Shown piece by piece: positions 6,585 to 14,572 of a stretch of DNA of 64,000 nt. The position numbers were made by a program, and so were the translations under genes. The notes beneath the pieces are model-generated. The model made no database searches. It was given only the letters and a program-made list of their open reading frames with translations, and had not been told where the DNA came from. Origin of the DNA: Maritimibacter sp. 55A14 (GTDB taxonomy: Bacteria > Pseudomonadota > Alphaproteobacteria > Rhodobacterales > Rhodobacteraceae); contig NZ_QEYE01000003.1 of NCBI RefSeq assembly GCF_003122205.1, positions 186,001-250,000 on the forward strand. Direction: 5' to 3'. The number at the start of each line of letters is the position of its first letter. Within the stretch, counting starts at the first letter, position 1.

Positions 6585-8843
6585 TCAGTTGCCCGCGGCC
6601 CCCGCTTGCAGCGCGGCCAGGACCTTGGGCGGGGACATCGGCAGGTCGGTCATCCGGATGCCCGCCGCGTCGGCCACCGAGTTCGCGATGGCCGCGAGCG
6701 GCGGGACAATCGGCGTCTCGCCCACGCCGCGCACACCGTAGGGATGGCCGGGATTGGGGATCTCCAGGATCATCGTGTCGATCATCGGCAGATCCGAGGC
6801 CACCGGCACGCGGTAGTCGAGGAAACCGGGGTTCTGCAGCACGCCGTCCTCGCCATAGATGTATTCCTCGTTCAGCGCCCAGCCGATGCCCTGCACCGCG
6901 CCGCCCTGGAACTGGCCCTCCACATAAGCCGGGTGCACCGCGCAGCCCGCGTCTTGGAAGACCGTGTAGCGCAGGATCTTCACGGCGCCGGTGTCGCGGT
7001 CGATCTCGGTGTCCACGATATGGGTGCCGAAGCTCACGCCCGCCCCTTCCGCATTGACCTCGTGATGCCCCGCGATGGGCCCGCCGGTGTTCGAGGCGAT
7101 GGCGGCGATGTCGGCCAGCGTCATCGGTTCGAACTTGCCGGCATTGGGACCTGCGGGCTTGGCCGCGCCGTCCTCCCAGATCACTGCCTCGGGGTCGATG
7201 CCCCAGACCATGGCGGCGCGCTCGCACATCACGCGCTTGGCAGCGCGGGCGGCCTCGATTGTGGCCAGCCCAACGGCGAAGGTCACACGGCTGCCATCTG
7301 TCACCTCGTTCTGGCCCAGCGAGGCGGTATCGGCGATCACCGTGCGCACTTGCTCATAGGGGATGCCCAGCTCCTCGGCGGCCATCATCGTCATCGAGGC
7401 CCGCGAGCCGCCGATATCCGGGTTGCCCTCCGACAGGCTGACCGTGCCGTCGGGGTTGACGTTGAGCGACACGCAGGTATCGCCGCCGAAATTGAACCAG
7501 AAGCCGCAGGCCACGCCGCGCCCCTGCCCCTCGCCCAGCGGAGCCGACCAGTGCGGGTGGTCCTTGGCGGCCCTCAGCGTCGCCTCCAGCCCGATCGCCG
7601 GGAAGGTCGGACCATAACTCGACCGCGTGCCTTCGCGCGCGGCGTTCTTCAGACGCACATCCAGCGGGTCGAGCCCGAAGCCCCGTGCGAGTTCATCCAC
7701 CACGCTTTCCACCGCGAAGGCCGCCATCGGCGCGCCGGGCGCGCGATAGGCTGCCTGCTTGGGCCGGTTCGTGACCACGTCCCAGCCGACGGTGCGCACA
7801 TTCTTCAGATCGTAGGGCGCGAAGGCCGACATCGTGCCCATCTCGACCGGCGAGCCGGGATAGGCGCCACCCTGATAGCGCAGTTCCGCCGCGGCGCCGG
7901 TGATGCGCCCGTCCTTCGTCATGCCGATCTTGACGTCGATGGAGGTTGACGCGGTGGGGCCGGAGGCGCGCAGAACTTCCTCGCGGCTCATCACCATCTT
8001 GACCGGACGGCCCGCCTTGCGCGCCAGCGCCAGCGCCACGGGTTCCAGGAATACCGTGGTCTTGCCGCCGAAGCCGCCGCCGATTTCAGAGGCAGTGACG
8101 CGCAACTGCCCTGCCTCGATACCCAGGATCGCCGCGCAGGTGCCGCGCACCATGTAATGGCCCTGCGTGCAGCACCACAGATCGGCCTGGCCGTCGGCGC
8201 CCATCGTGGCCAGGCAGGCATGGGGCTCGATATAGCCCTGATGCGTCGCCGCTGTGCGGAAGCTGCGCTCCACCACGCGGTCGGCCTCGGCGAAGCCGGT
8301 CTCGGGATCGCCATGCCCGTACTGCACGCGGCTGATAACATTTCCGGGCGTACCCTCCGGCACGCTCTCGTCGGCGCGGCCGGGATGCAGGACCGGCGCG
8401 TCGGGGCGCATCGCCGCATCGACATCCGTCACATGCGGAAGGATCTCGTATGTCACCTCGATCAGCTTGAGCGCCTTGCGCGCCACGGCGGCGCTCGACG
8501 CTGCCACCGCCGCGACCGCGTGACCGTCATAGAATGCGGTCCGCCCAGCCATGCAATTGTCGAGGATATCGGCCACCGCCTCGGGCACCTCGGCGGGAAA
8601 ATCCGCGCGGGTCACGATCGCCTTGACGCCCTGCAGCGCCTCGGCACGGCTGGTGTCGATGGAAACGATCCGTGCATGGGCATGGGGGCTGCGCAGCACA
8701 CGGCCCACCAGCATGCCCGGCGCGCTCATATCGGCGCCGAAGCGGGCGCGGCCCGTGACCTTGTCGATCCCATCGGGACGCAGCGGCCGGGTGCCGACCA
8801 GCTTGAAGCTGCGCGCCGTCTCGGGGTTCTTGTCGAGTGCCAT
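6585..8843 (-). CDS. Xanthine dehydrogenase-family molybdopterin-binding large subunit
   Basis: This 752-residue protein shows the CoxL/XdhB layout: N-terminal a/b hammerhead (about residues 20-125), then Moco-binding domains with GGGFGGKT, AYRAPGAPMA and the catalytic glutamate in GVGETP (E709). The active-site loop is AYRAPG rather than the AYRCSF loop of true CO dehydrogenase, so CO oxidation is unlikely. It hydroxylates an aldehyde, purine, N-heterocycle or aryl-CoA of unknown identity. It overlaps the 2Fe-2S gene by one base. The subunit set is split into three polypeptides as in bacterial CoxLMS-type enzymes. Confidence 0.9.
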   Translation of the reverse strand: MALDKNPETARSFKLVGTRPLRPDGIDKVTGRARFGADMSAPGMLVGRVLRSPHAHARIVSIDTSRAEALQGVKAIVTRADFPAEVPEAVADILDNCMAGRTAFYDGHAVAAVAASSAAVARKALKLIEVTYEILPHVTDVDAAMRPDAPVLHPGRADESVPEGTPGNVISRVQYGHGDPETGFAEADRVVERSFRTAATHQGYIEPHACLATMGADGQADLWCCTQGHYMVRGTCAAILGIEAGQLRVTASEIGGGFGGKTTVFLEPVALALARKAGRPVKMVMSREEVLRASGPTASTSIDVKIGMTKDGRITGAAAELRYQGGAYPGSPVEMGTMSAFAPYDLKNVRTVGWDVVTNRPKQAAYRAPGAPMAAFAVESVVDELARGFGLDPLDVRLKNAAREGTRSSYGPTFPAIGLEATLRAAKDHPHWSAPLGEGQGRGVACGFWFNFGGDTCVSLNVNPDGTVSLSEGNPDIGGSRASMTMMAAEELGIPYEQVRTVIADTASLGQNEVTDGSRVTFAVGLATIEAARAAKRVMCERAAMVWGIDPEAVIWEDGAAKPAGPNAGKFEPMTLADIAAIASNTGGPIAGHHEVNAEGAGVSFGTHIVDTEIDRDTGAVKILRYTVFQDAGCAVHPAYVEGQFQGGAVQGIGWALNEEYIYGEDGVLQNPGFLDYRVPVASDLPMIDTMILEIPNPGHPYGVRGVGETPIVPPLAAIANSVADAAGIRMTDLPMSPPKVLAALQAGAAGN

Positions 8844-9322
8844 CAGGACGCCTCCCTCATCTCCGCGGCCGCATCCATCACGGCGCGGATGACCTTGTCA
8901 TAGCCGGTGCAGCGGCAGAGATTGCCCGCCAGCCAGTAACGGGTCTCCTCCTCGCTCGGGTCCGGGTTCTTCTCCAGAAGCGCCTTGGCGGCAACCAGGA
9001 TGCCGGGCGTACAGATGCCGCATTGCAGCGCCGCATGTTCCAGGAACTTGCGCTGCAAGGGGTGCAGCACCTCGCCCGCGGCCATGCCCTCGATGGTGGC
9101 GATCTCGCGGCCCTCGGCCTCGGCGCCCAGCATCAGGCAGGAACAGACTAGCCGACCGTCCACGGTGACCGAGCAGGCGCCGCAATCGCCGGTGCCGCAG
9201 CCTTCCTTCGAGCCGGTCATCCCCAGCCGGTCGCGCAGCACGTCGAGCAGCGTCTCCTCCGGTGCGCAGAGATACTCCACCGAATCGCCGTTGATCGTCG
9301 TTGTCACATGGATATTGCTCAT
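8843..9322 (-). CDS. Molybdenum hydroxylase 2Fe-2S subunit (CoxS-like)
   Basis: This 159-residue electron-transfer subunit has two clusters. The plant-type N-terminal site is C-G-T-G-D-C-G-A-C with the following C-S-C, and the C-terminal helical site has CGICTPG and CRCTG. It passes electrons from the molybdenum centre to FAD. It overlaps the FAD subunit by 4 bp (ATGA) and the large subunit by one base, so the three are made from one mRNA in the order FAD, 2Fe-2S, Mo. Length and cysteine spacing are normal for the family. Confidence 0.93.
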   Translation of the reverse strand: MSNIHVTTTINGDSVEYLCAPEETLLDVLRDRLGMTGSKEGCGTGDCGACSVTVDGRLVCSCLMLGAEAEGREIATIEGMAAGEVLHPLQRKFLEHAALQCGICTPGILVAAKALLEKNPDPSEEETRYWLAGNLCRCTGYDKVIRAVMDAAAEMREAS

Positions 9323-10182
9323 GCTTCACCTCTTGCCCGGTCACGGGCGATGATCGCGGCGCGGCGCGCCAGCACGCCGGCCACGTGTTTGCGGAACGCG
9401 ACCGTGCCGCGCTTGTCGTCGATCGGGCTGGCGGCCTGCGAGCACGCGGCCGCCAGGCGCTCCAGCGCGGCGTCGTCGAGCGCGCTGCCCGCCAGTGCCG
9501 CCGCTGCATCCTCCACCAGTATCACCTTCGGCCCCACGGCGCCCAACGCCACGCGCGCCTGCGTGCAGGTGCCGTCCGCGTCCAGTTCCAGGTTCACGCC
9601 GCAGCCGACAACGGCGATGTCCATCTCGGTGCGCGGAATGAAGCGCAGATAGGCATCCGACGCACGTTCCGGCCGCGCGGGCAGAAAGATCGAGGTGACG
9701 AACTCGCCACGGCCGAGCGAGGTCTTGCCCGGATCGGTCGGCACATCCTGCACCGCCACATCCCGCGTGCCGTCCGGCCCCGCGACCCGCGCCACCGCAC
9801 CGGCCGCGACCATCGCGGGCACGCTGTCGGCGGCGGGCGATGCGTTGCAGAGATTGCCCGCCAGCGTAGCGCGGCCCTGAACCTGGGTGGAGCCGATCAA
9901 CTCCAGCGCCTCGACCACGCCGGGCCAGGCGGCGCACACGCCCTCATGCTCGCCCAGTTCCGCACCGCAGACCGCCGCACCGATGCGCCAGCCGCCCTCT
10001 TCGGCACTGATTTCGTGCATCCCGGCGATGCGTTTGATATCGACGATCACCTCGGGTTCGGACATTCCGGCGCGCATCCGCACCAGAAGGTCCGTGCCGC
10101 CTGCCAGCACATGGCAGCCGGCGGGCGTCGCCGACAGGATTGAAACGGCGCTCTCCACCGTTTGCGGGGCCTCGTATCTCAT
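9319..10182 (-). CDS. Molybdenum hydroxylase FAD-binding subunit (CoxM-like)
   Basis: The FAD-binding domain carries AGGTDLLVRM (residues 23-32) and TLAGNLCNASPAADS, the two flavin contact motifs of the CoxM/XdhA-FAD family, followed by the CO_deh_flav C-terminal domain. I set the start at 10182 (MRYEAPQT), because family members begin here. The open frame reaches back to 10299, but those 39 codons look unlike the family, and a weak AGGTGAT lies before the chosen ATG. It is the first gene of the hydroxylase operon. The gap to the divergent lipoprotein gene (about 275 bp) must hold the promoter. Confidence 0.88.
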   Translation of the reverse strand: MRYEAPQTVESAVSILSATPAGCHVLAGGTDLLVRMRAGMSEPEVIVDIKRIAGMHEISAEEGGWRIGAAVCGAELGEHEGVCAAWPGVVEALELIGSTQVQGRATLAGNLCNASPAADSVPAMVAAGAVARVAGPDGTRDVAVQDVPTDPGKTSLGRGEFVTSIFLPARPERASDAYLRFIPRTEMDIAVVGCGVNLELDADGTCTQARVALGAVGPKVILVEDAAAALAGSALDDAALERLAAACSQAASPIDDKRGTVAFRKHVAGVLARRAAIIARDRARGEA

Positions 10183-10458
10183 AAGCGGATCACCTGTGTT
10201 GGGCCGGTGCGCCGCGCGCATGGGCCACAGATTCGTGTGCGCCGATTGTTCCGCAAGTCGGCGCCGGGGTAAACCACTCCCGCGCGGGATCGCATGCACC
10301 GGACCGGGCCGAGGCGAACGGGAGCCTCCGTGACACTATTATCACATCATCTGGCCTTCGGCGCGGAACGCACGGCCCCGCCTTACACGCCGCACCGGGC
10401 AGTCACTCCCCCGACAACATTAATGTGGGTTGCTAGCCCGAAATTGAAAAGACGGAAA

Positions 10459-10887
10459 ATGCAGAGAGTTATGGCTGCCGCGCTGTCGGCAAGCCTGATT
10501 GTCACCGGATGTGCCAAGAAGAGTGAAAACATCATCGCAAGCTATGTTTCGCCGATGGAGTATGAAGACCATTCATGCGACCAGCTTGCCGCCGAGGCAC
10601 GCCGGATTTTCGCCCGAACCAACCGGATGATGGGTGTCCAGGACAAGAAGGCCAGGAATGACAAAACGGCAATGGGTGTTGGCCTGGTGCTGTTCTGGCC
10701 TGCGCTGTTCTTCCTGAAAGGCGACGCCGAAACCGCATCGGAAGTGGCGCGCCTGAAGGGGCAGATGGAAGCGCTGGAACAGGCGAGCATCCGCAAGACT
10801 TGCGGCATCGTCTTCAAGACGCCGGAGCCCGCGCAGCCCCCCGCCAAAACGTCGCCGGACAGCCGCACGGGCCCCACGAAGATCTGA
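10459..10887 (+). CDS. Predicted lipoprotein of unknown function
   Basis: The 142-residue product starts with a short lipoprotein signal (MQRVMAAALSASLIVTGC) whose lipobox places the lipidated Cys at residue 18. A hydrophobic patch around VLFWPALFFL (residues about 76-86) could be a second membrane contact. It is followed by a helix and a Pro-rich, low-complexity tail. Similar small lipoproteins with this central hydrophobic stretch occur in alphaproteobacteria, but I know no function. The frame is open upstream to 10294; the ATG at 10459 was chosen because it starts the signal peptide. Confidence 0.65.
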   Translation: MQRVMAAALSASLIVTGCAKKSENIIASYVSPMEYEDHSCDQLAAEARRIFARTNRMMGVQDKKARNDKTAMGVGLVLFWPALFFLKGDAETASEVARLKGQMEALEQASIRKTCGIVFKTPEPAQPPAKTSPDSRTGPTKI

Positions 10888-11227
10888 TCGAAGGACGGGC
10901 GCGCCGGTTCGCGGCGTGCCCGTATCGCGCCCTGGTCCCGACCGGGCGGGGCTTCCGGCGCCAGGGCTGTACCGCCCGCCGATCAGAGCCCCGATTCCGC
11001 AGAGGTCGCATGGATGCCGCGCTGATCCGCGATCATCCGGTCGATTTCAGGCGTGTTCGGTATCTGCGAGGCCCGTCCCAGGAACTTGCGAAACTGCGTC
11101 AAGAAGCGACCGCAAATGCTGCCGGGTAGCAGGAGCAATATCATATCCGAATTGACGGCAGCTTCGTTGGCACAAAAGCCGTGAATCTGGTATTTCATGT
11201 CTGTTTCAATAATTTGAAATCAGAATT

Positions 11228-11257
11228 TGGTGGAGCTGACGGAAGAAGAATCGAACC
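11228..11257 (-). repeat. tRNA/tmRNA 3'-end-like sequence, candidate attachment site
   Basis: Read on the minus strand this ends ...GTCAGCTCCACCA and contains GGTTCGATT, the T-loop and CCA tail of a tRNA or tmRNA. No complete RNA gene is attached; mobilization genes follow directly on the right. Such orphan 3' ends are typical products of integrase-mediated insertion. The tail shares the blocks TGGTGGAGC and AATCGAACC (plus strand) with the intact tRNA-Ala at 27046, but the bases between them differ, so it may instead derive from ssrA. Confidence 0.45.
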
Positions 11258-11303
11258 TTCTTTTTCAGGTTCTTGAGGAATGGGAACGTCATCTTGCGCA
11301 TTT

Positions 11304-11318
11304 AGACCTTGACGGTCT
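11304..11318. promoter_or_regulatory. Short inverted repeat before mobC (possible operator or oriT part)
   Basis: AGACC-TTGAC-GGTCT forms a perfect 5-bp inverted repeat 12 bp before the mobC-like start. MobC-type accessory proteins bind near oriT and often repress their own operon, so this is a candidate for either role. Too short to be decisive. Confidence 0.3.
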
Positions 11319-11329
11319 GGAGCGCGATC

Positions 11330-11818
11330 ATGACGAAACTTAGTTATAATTTCAATGGTTTAGCGGACGGGTTGTTTTCTGGCGAAGCAAAGCCGGTAAA
11401 ACCGGCTCCGAAGCATCCAGAATCAAACAAGCCGACGCCGTTCTCCTTGCGCCTTAGCTTCGATGAGCGGGCGCGGCTGGAGCAGGATGCGTCCGGCATG
11501 GCGCTCGGGGCCTATATCCGAGACCGCCTGTTCGGCGAGGATGCTGCGCCGCGTCAGACGCGGGGGCATTTTCCGGTCAAGGATTATGCTGCGCTTGGGC
11601 GCGTTCTGGCCGCTCTCGGTCAGTCGCGCCTGTCCAGCAATCTCAACCAGCTCGCCAAGGCCGTGAACACCAGCTCGCTGCCCGTCACGCCGGAAACCGA
11701 AGCCGAACTGCGGCAGGCGTGCAAGGATGTGCCGGCGATGCGGCGCGATCTTCTGCTGGCGCTTGGCCTGCATGAAGCGGGGTCCGGCTCGAAAACGGGG
11801 CCGGAACTGAAGCCATGA
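11330..11818 (+). CDS. MobC-like mobilization accessory protein
   Basis: This 162-residue protein has a disordered N-terminal 35 residues (KPVKPAPKHPESNKP) and then a ribbon-helix-helix-like start, FSLRLSFDERARLEQDA. A helical MobC segment with LGQSRLSSNLNQLAKAVN follows. This matches small relaxosome proteins of alphaproteobacterial mobilizable elements. The ATG at 11330 has GGAG nine bases before it. The stop overlaps the relaxase start (ATGA), so translation is coupled. It likely helps the relaxase bind and melt oriT. Confidence 0.82.
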   Translation: MTKLSYNFNGLADGLFSGEAKPVKPAPKHPESNKPTPFSLRLSFDERARLEQDASGMALGAYIRDRLFGEDAAPRQTRGHFPVKDYAALGRVLAALGQSRLSSNLNQLAKAVNTSSLPVTPETEAELRQACKDVPAMRRDLLLALGLHEAGSGSKTGPELKP

Positions 11819-13122
11819 TCCTCAAGGCCAAAGAACGCGGCGGCGGGGCGCAACTCGCCCGTTACCTGCTCTCGATGCGGGACAATGATCATGTCGAACT
11901 GCACGAGGTCCGTGGCTTTGTCAGTGATGATCTGGCGGGCGCCTTCCGCGAGGTCGATGCCATCGCGAAGGGCACGCGCTGCGAGAATTACCTGTTCTCG
12001 GCCAGCCTCAACCCGCCTGGCGGGGAGGCGGTCACAGTCACGGATTTCGAGAACGCCGCCGATGAGGTCGAGCGCAAGCTCGGTCTCGACGGGCAGCCCC
12101 GCGCCATCGTCTTTCATGAAAAGGACGGGCGGCGGCATGCGCATGTCGTCTGGTCACGCATCGATGCCGAACGGATGCGGGCGATCAACCTGCCGCACTA
12201 CAAAATGCGCCTGCGGGACGTGTCGCGCGATCTGTTCCGCGCGCATGGCTGGGAGATGCCCAAGGGGCTGCGTGATTGGCGGGAGCGCGATCCGCTCGGC
12301 TATACGCGCGAAGAATGGCAGCAAGCGCGCCGTGTCGGCCTCGATCTGAAGCAGCTCAAGGCGCTGTTTCAGGAATGCTGGAACCGCTCGGATTCCGGCA
12401 CGGCCTTCGCGCAGGCGCTCAAGGAACGCGGCTTCATGCTCGCGCGCGGTGATCGGCGCGGCTTTGTCGCTGTCGATTATCGCGGCGAAGTGTATGCGGT
12501 GGCGCGGCAGGCAAGTGTGAAGACCAAAGAGGTTGCCGCGCGTCTTGGCGACTCCGAAAGCCTGCCCTCGGTCGATGAAGCGCGCACATATATTGCCGCC
12601 CGCATGTCGGAGCGGATCAAGGGCTTCATCCGGCAAGCGGAGCTGGAAGCCGGTCAGGGCCGCAAGGCGCTGGAATTCGAGCGCTGCGAAATGGTGGGCC
12701 GTCACCGCCAAGAACGGCAGGCGCTCACGGAATCGCTGGAAAAGCGCTGGATTGCAGAAACCAACGCGCGGGCGGCGCGGCTGCCGCGCGGGTTCTCGGG
12801 CATCTGGAAACGGATCACAGGAAGCTACGGCAAAATCAGGGCGCAGAACGAGCGCGAAGCGTGGCATACCCTGCTGCGGGACCGCGCGGAGCGTGACGGC
12901 CTGATCGCCAGCCAACTCGACGAGCGCCGCGCGCTACAGGAACGGATTCGCGAGCAACGGGACCGGCAACAAGCCGACCTGCTCCTGCTGCGCGAGGATG
13001 TCGCCCGCTATCAGGATATGGCCCTGCCGGAGCGCGAAACTGACAGGCGCGAGCCGGACCGCGAGGCGCGCAAACGCCAGCGTAGCCGCGACCGCGGGCG
13101 GGATTTCGGATTTGAACGGTAA
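11815..13122 (+). CDS. Relaxase/mobilization nuclease (MobA/VirD2 type)
   Basis: This 435-residue relaxase has an N-terminal domain with LARYLLS, NYLFSASLNP and the metal-binding histidine motif in FHEKDGRRHAHVVW (H101, H108, H110). It nicks oriT and carries the strand during conjugal transfer. The C-terminal 180 residues are strongly charged and helical, with long Arg/Glu-rich coiled-coil-like runs, ending in an RKRQRSRDRGRDF tail. No type IV secretion or coupling protein genes are present, so the element could only be mobilised by a helper. It is an intact, normal-length gene. Confidence 0.88.
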   Translation: MILKAKERGGGAQLARYLLSMRDNDHVELHEVRGFVSDDLAGAFREVDAIAKGTRCENYLFSASLNPPGGEAVTVTDFENAADEVERKLGLDGQPRAIVFHEKDGRRHAHVVWSRIDAERMRAINLPHYKMRLRDVSRDLFRAHGWEMPKGLRDWRERDPLGYTREEWQQARRVGLDLKQLKALFQECWNRSDSGTAFAQALKERGFMLARGDRRGFVAVDYRGEVYAVARQASVKTKEVAARLGDSESLPSVDEARTYIAARMSERIKGFIRQAELEAGQGRKALEFERCEMVGRHRQERQALTESLEKRWIAETNARAARLPRGFSGIWKRITGSYGKIRAQNEREAWHTLLRDRAERDGLIASQLDERRALQERIREQRDRQQADLLLLREDVARYQDMALPERETDRREPDREARKRQRSRDRGRDFGFER

Positions 13123-13141
13123 TTCGATAAGGAGAGTTGCG

Positions 13142-13426
13142 ATGAACAAACCGGATTGGATCACCTATGTTCCGCGCCGCGTCTATGATGCGGCAAGACA
13201 GTTGGAGACCGCGTGCGAGCGCTGCGGCTGCCCGTCACCGATTGGCGTGGCCGAATACCGGATGGATTTCCGGCCAACGCTGGCTGGGCGCGTCCTCTGG
13301 CATCAGGTCTGGTGTTTCCTGATGGAAAGTCACAACGTCTCGGCTGATTACGACATCGCATTTGTCATCGTCGATGATCCGGCCTTCGACTGCATCTACT
13401 CGACCACGCCGGATCGGTTTAACTGA
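13142..13426 (+). CDS. Small hypothetical protein downstream of the relaxase
   Basis: This 94-residue protein begins MNKPDWITYVPRRVYDAARQ with AAGGAGAG seven bases upstream. It contains four cysteines, two of them in ERCGCP, which could form part of a metal site with the third at VWCF, and is otherwise acidic. It follows the relaxase by 19 bp and probably belongs to the mob operon. I do not recognise a named family. Confidence 0.6.
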   Translation: MNKPDWITYVPRRVYDAARQLETACERCGCPSPIGVAEYRMDFRPTLAGRVLWHQVWCFLMESHNVSADYDIAFVIVDDPAFDCIYSTTPDRFN

Positions 13427-13626
13427 TAACCCCGCGAGCAGCTCGTTCATGTTGATCAGCTTTCACTACGCGATCCCCTTCCTCCCGCGCCCGTCCATCG
13501 GCGCTTCCGGAAATCATGAATGGCAGAAAAGGCTGCGCATGCGGCAAAGGCGGTGTGCCTGCTTCACTACGTTACGCCCGAAGGTGTCCGATAGCAGCCG
13601 CTTCCTGCGCCTCCTGATCCCGAGAA

Positions 13627-13645
13627 GGCCCGAATTGGTCGGGCC
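13627..13645. repeat. Hairpin upstream of the 67-residue ORF
   Basis: GGCCCGA and TCGGGCC form a 7-bp stem with a 5-base loop, about 12 bp before the AAAGGAGG of the next gene. There is no T-tract, so it is not a standard terminator; it could be a regulatory hairpin or a relaxosome site. Confidence 0.4.
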
Positions 13646-13668
13646 GCGAAACGGAAAAGGAGGATCAC

Positions 13669-13872
13669 ATGATCACGCTTCTCACCATGCACGAACTGCA
13701 CGGCCTGACGGCCCAGGAACTCGGCGAACTGCACCAGCTTTTTTCGATGCTGCTGATCGAAACCGAGCCCGACACACCGGACCGCCGCGATATACTGGCA
13801 AGCCTCGAAAACATCGAACGCGCCATGGGGCTGACGGCTACACCGGCACCGCGACCGCCATGCAGGCGTTAA
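13669..13872 (+). CDS. Small hypothetical protein of the mobilization region
   Basis: The 67-residue product starts MITLLTMHELHGLTAQELGE, forms two or three amphipathic helices (LHQLFSMLLIE and RDILASLENIERAM) and ends in a Pro/Arg tail. A near-perfect AAAGGAGGATCAC lies before the ATG, which strongly supports translation. It resembles small helical proteins next to alphaproteobacterial mob genes. Function unknown. The 240 bp between it and the previous gene hold only the hairpin described above. Confidence 0.6.
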   Translation: MITLLTMHELHGLTAQELGELHQLFSMLLIETEPDTPDRRDILASLENIERAMGLTATPAPRPPCRR

Positions 13873-13890
13873 TGCGCCGGACAGTCCGTC

Positions 13891-14313
13891 TCAGCAAGGA
13901 TCGAGCTCGCCGAGATCGCGTTCAAAGAGCGAAGGATCGGGGCTTTCCGTCATCCGGCCTGAACGCGGAAAGGTTAACCCGTTCAGAGTCGCCTGCGCAC
14001 CGCAGAACGGCGCGCAGGCTTCAGGGGGCGATGCGGCCAGCCTGATTGCGCCGCTCTCCTCCCGCAATTCAAGCGCGCAGCCCTGGCTTTCGAGCAGCCA
14101 GCCGTCCGGCATCGCATGGGCCGTGCCGTCAATGCCGCAATGGAAACCGCCCTGCCAACTGATAATCCGTACGTCAAACGCGTCGTCGCCCGCAGGTTGT
14201 CCGATAAGGAAGCTGTCTCCGCCGTCTGTGCAATAGAGTCCTGCCGGATCGGCGAAGGCGGGGGCGGCAGTCAACAGGAAACCGGCCAGAACAGGCTTGG
14301 GAAAATTCATCAT
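13891..14313 (-). CDS. Exported hypothetical protein
   Basis: This 140-residue protein has a clear Sec signal peptide (FPKPVLAGFLLTAAPAFA, cut before DPAG) and a small mature domain with six cysteines (LYCTDGG, FHCGIDG, QGCAL, EACAPFCGAQ and the C-terminal Cys), probably disulfide-bonded in the periplasm. GGAGATAG precedes the ATG pair. It is encoded against the surrounding mobilization genes. A frameshifted exported ORF sits just upstream on the same strand. No family recognised. Confidence 0.65.
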   Translation of the reverse strand: MMNFPKPVLAGFLLTAAPAFADPAGLYCTDGGDSFLIGQPAGDDAFDVRIISWQGGFHCGIDGTAHAMPDGWLLESQGCALELREESGAIRLAASPPEACAPFCGAQATLNGLTFPRSGRMTESPDPSLFERDLGELDPC

Positions 14314-14328
14314 CGCAACTATCTCCTT

Positions 14329-14490
14329 TCAATCGCAACACGCAGCGGCCCATGCGACGATAGCATCCGACGCCGGTCCTTTGAACGGCGGGTTCTCCGT
14401 GCCGGGTTCGGCGAAGACGGTATCGGCTGCGGCGCTGCCCCCGCCCCCAAGCGGCCAAGGAACCGGCCATGAGTGCGGTCAGAAATTTGC
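14329..14490 (-). pseudogene. Possible frameshifted small exported protein
   Basis: On the minus strand one frame gives a signal-peptide-like start (SKFLTALMAGSLAAWG). After a G-rich run (14442-14455) another frame gives a natural-looking tail, AADTVFAEPGTENPPF and on to AWAAACCD, stop at 14329. Joined by a one-base shift, these would make a secreted peptide of about 50 residues, 15 bp before the next exported gene. No start codon with a ribosome site remains. This is my reading of two frames and could be chance. Confidence 0.28.
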
Positions 14491-14572
14491 TGACACATAA
14501 ACTAAACGCATGCTAATATTGACGAAACGCTACATTAGAAGTTGCCAGAAAAGCGGCCAAATACGAGGATAC

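Larger units (their letters stand above)
10888..11329. other. Intergenic region at the left edge of the accessory island
   Basis: No clear gene is seen in about 440 bp. A 71-codon minus frame (10983-11198, starting MKYQIHGFCANE) has a hydrophobic MILLLLPG patch and a protein-like tail, but no ribosome binding site and no family I recognise. The stretch becomes AT-richer to the right and holds a tRNA/tmRNA-like 3' end at 11228 and a small inverted repeat at 11304, listed separately. Confidence 0.5.

Noticed and set aside
5823-7949. 708-codon plus-strand open frame
   Set aside because: It covers the molybdenum hydroxylase, MoaD-like and isochorismatase genes in antisense. The low-complexity Arg/Pro/His-rich product is a typical shadow of high-GC coding sequence.
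6585-10182. Identification of the Mo hydroxylase as aerobic CO dehydrogenase
   Set aside because: The active-site loop is AYRAPG, not the AYRCSF loop with the Cu-binding cysteine, and the accessory coxDEF genes are absent.
10983-11198. 71-codon minus-strand ORF
   Set aside because: There is no Shine-Dalgarno sequence and no known family. It is mentioned in the intergenic entry but not accepted as a gene.
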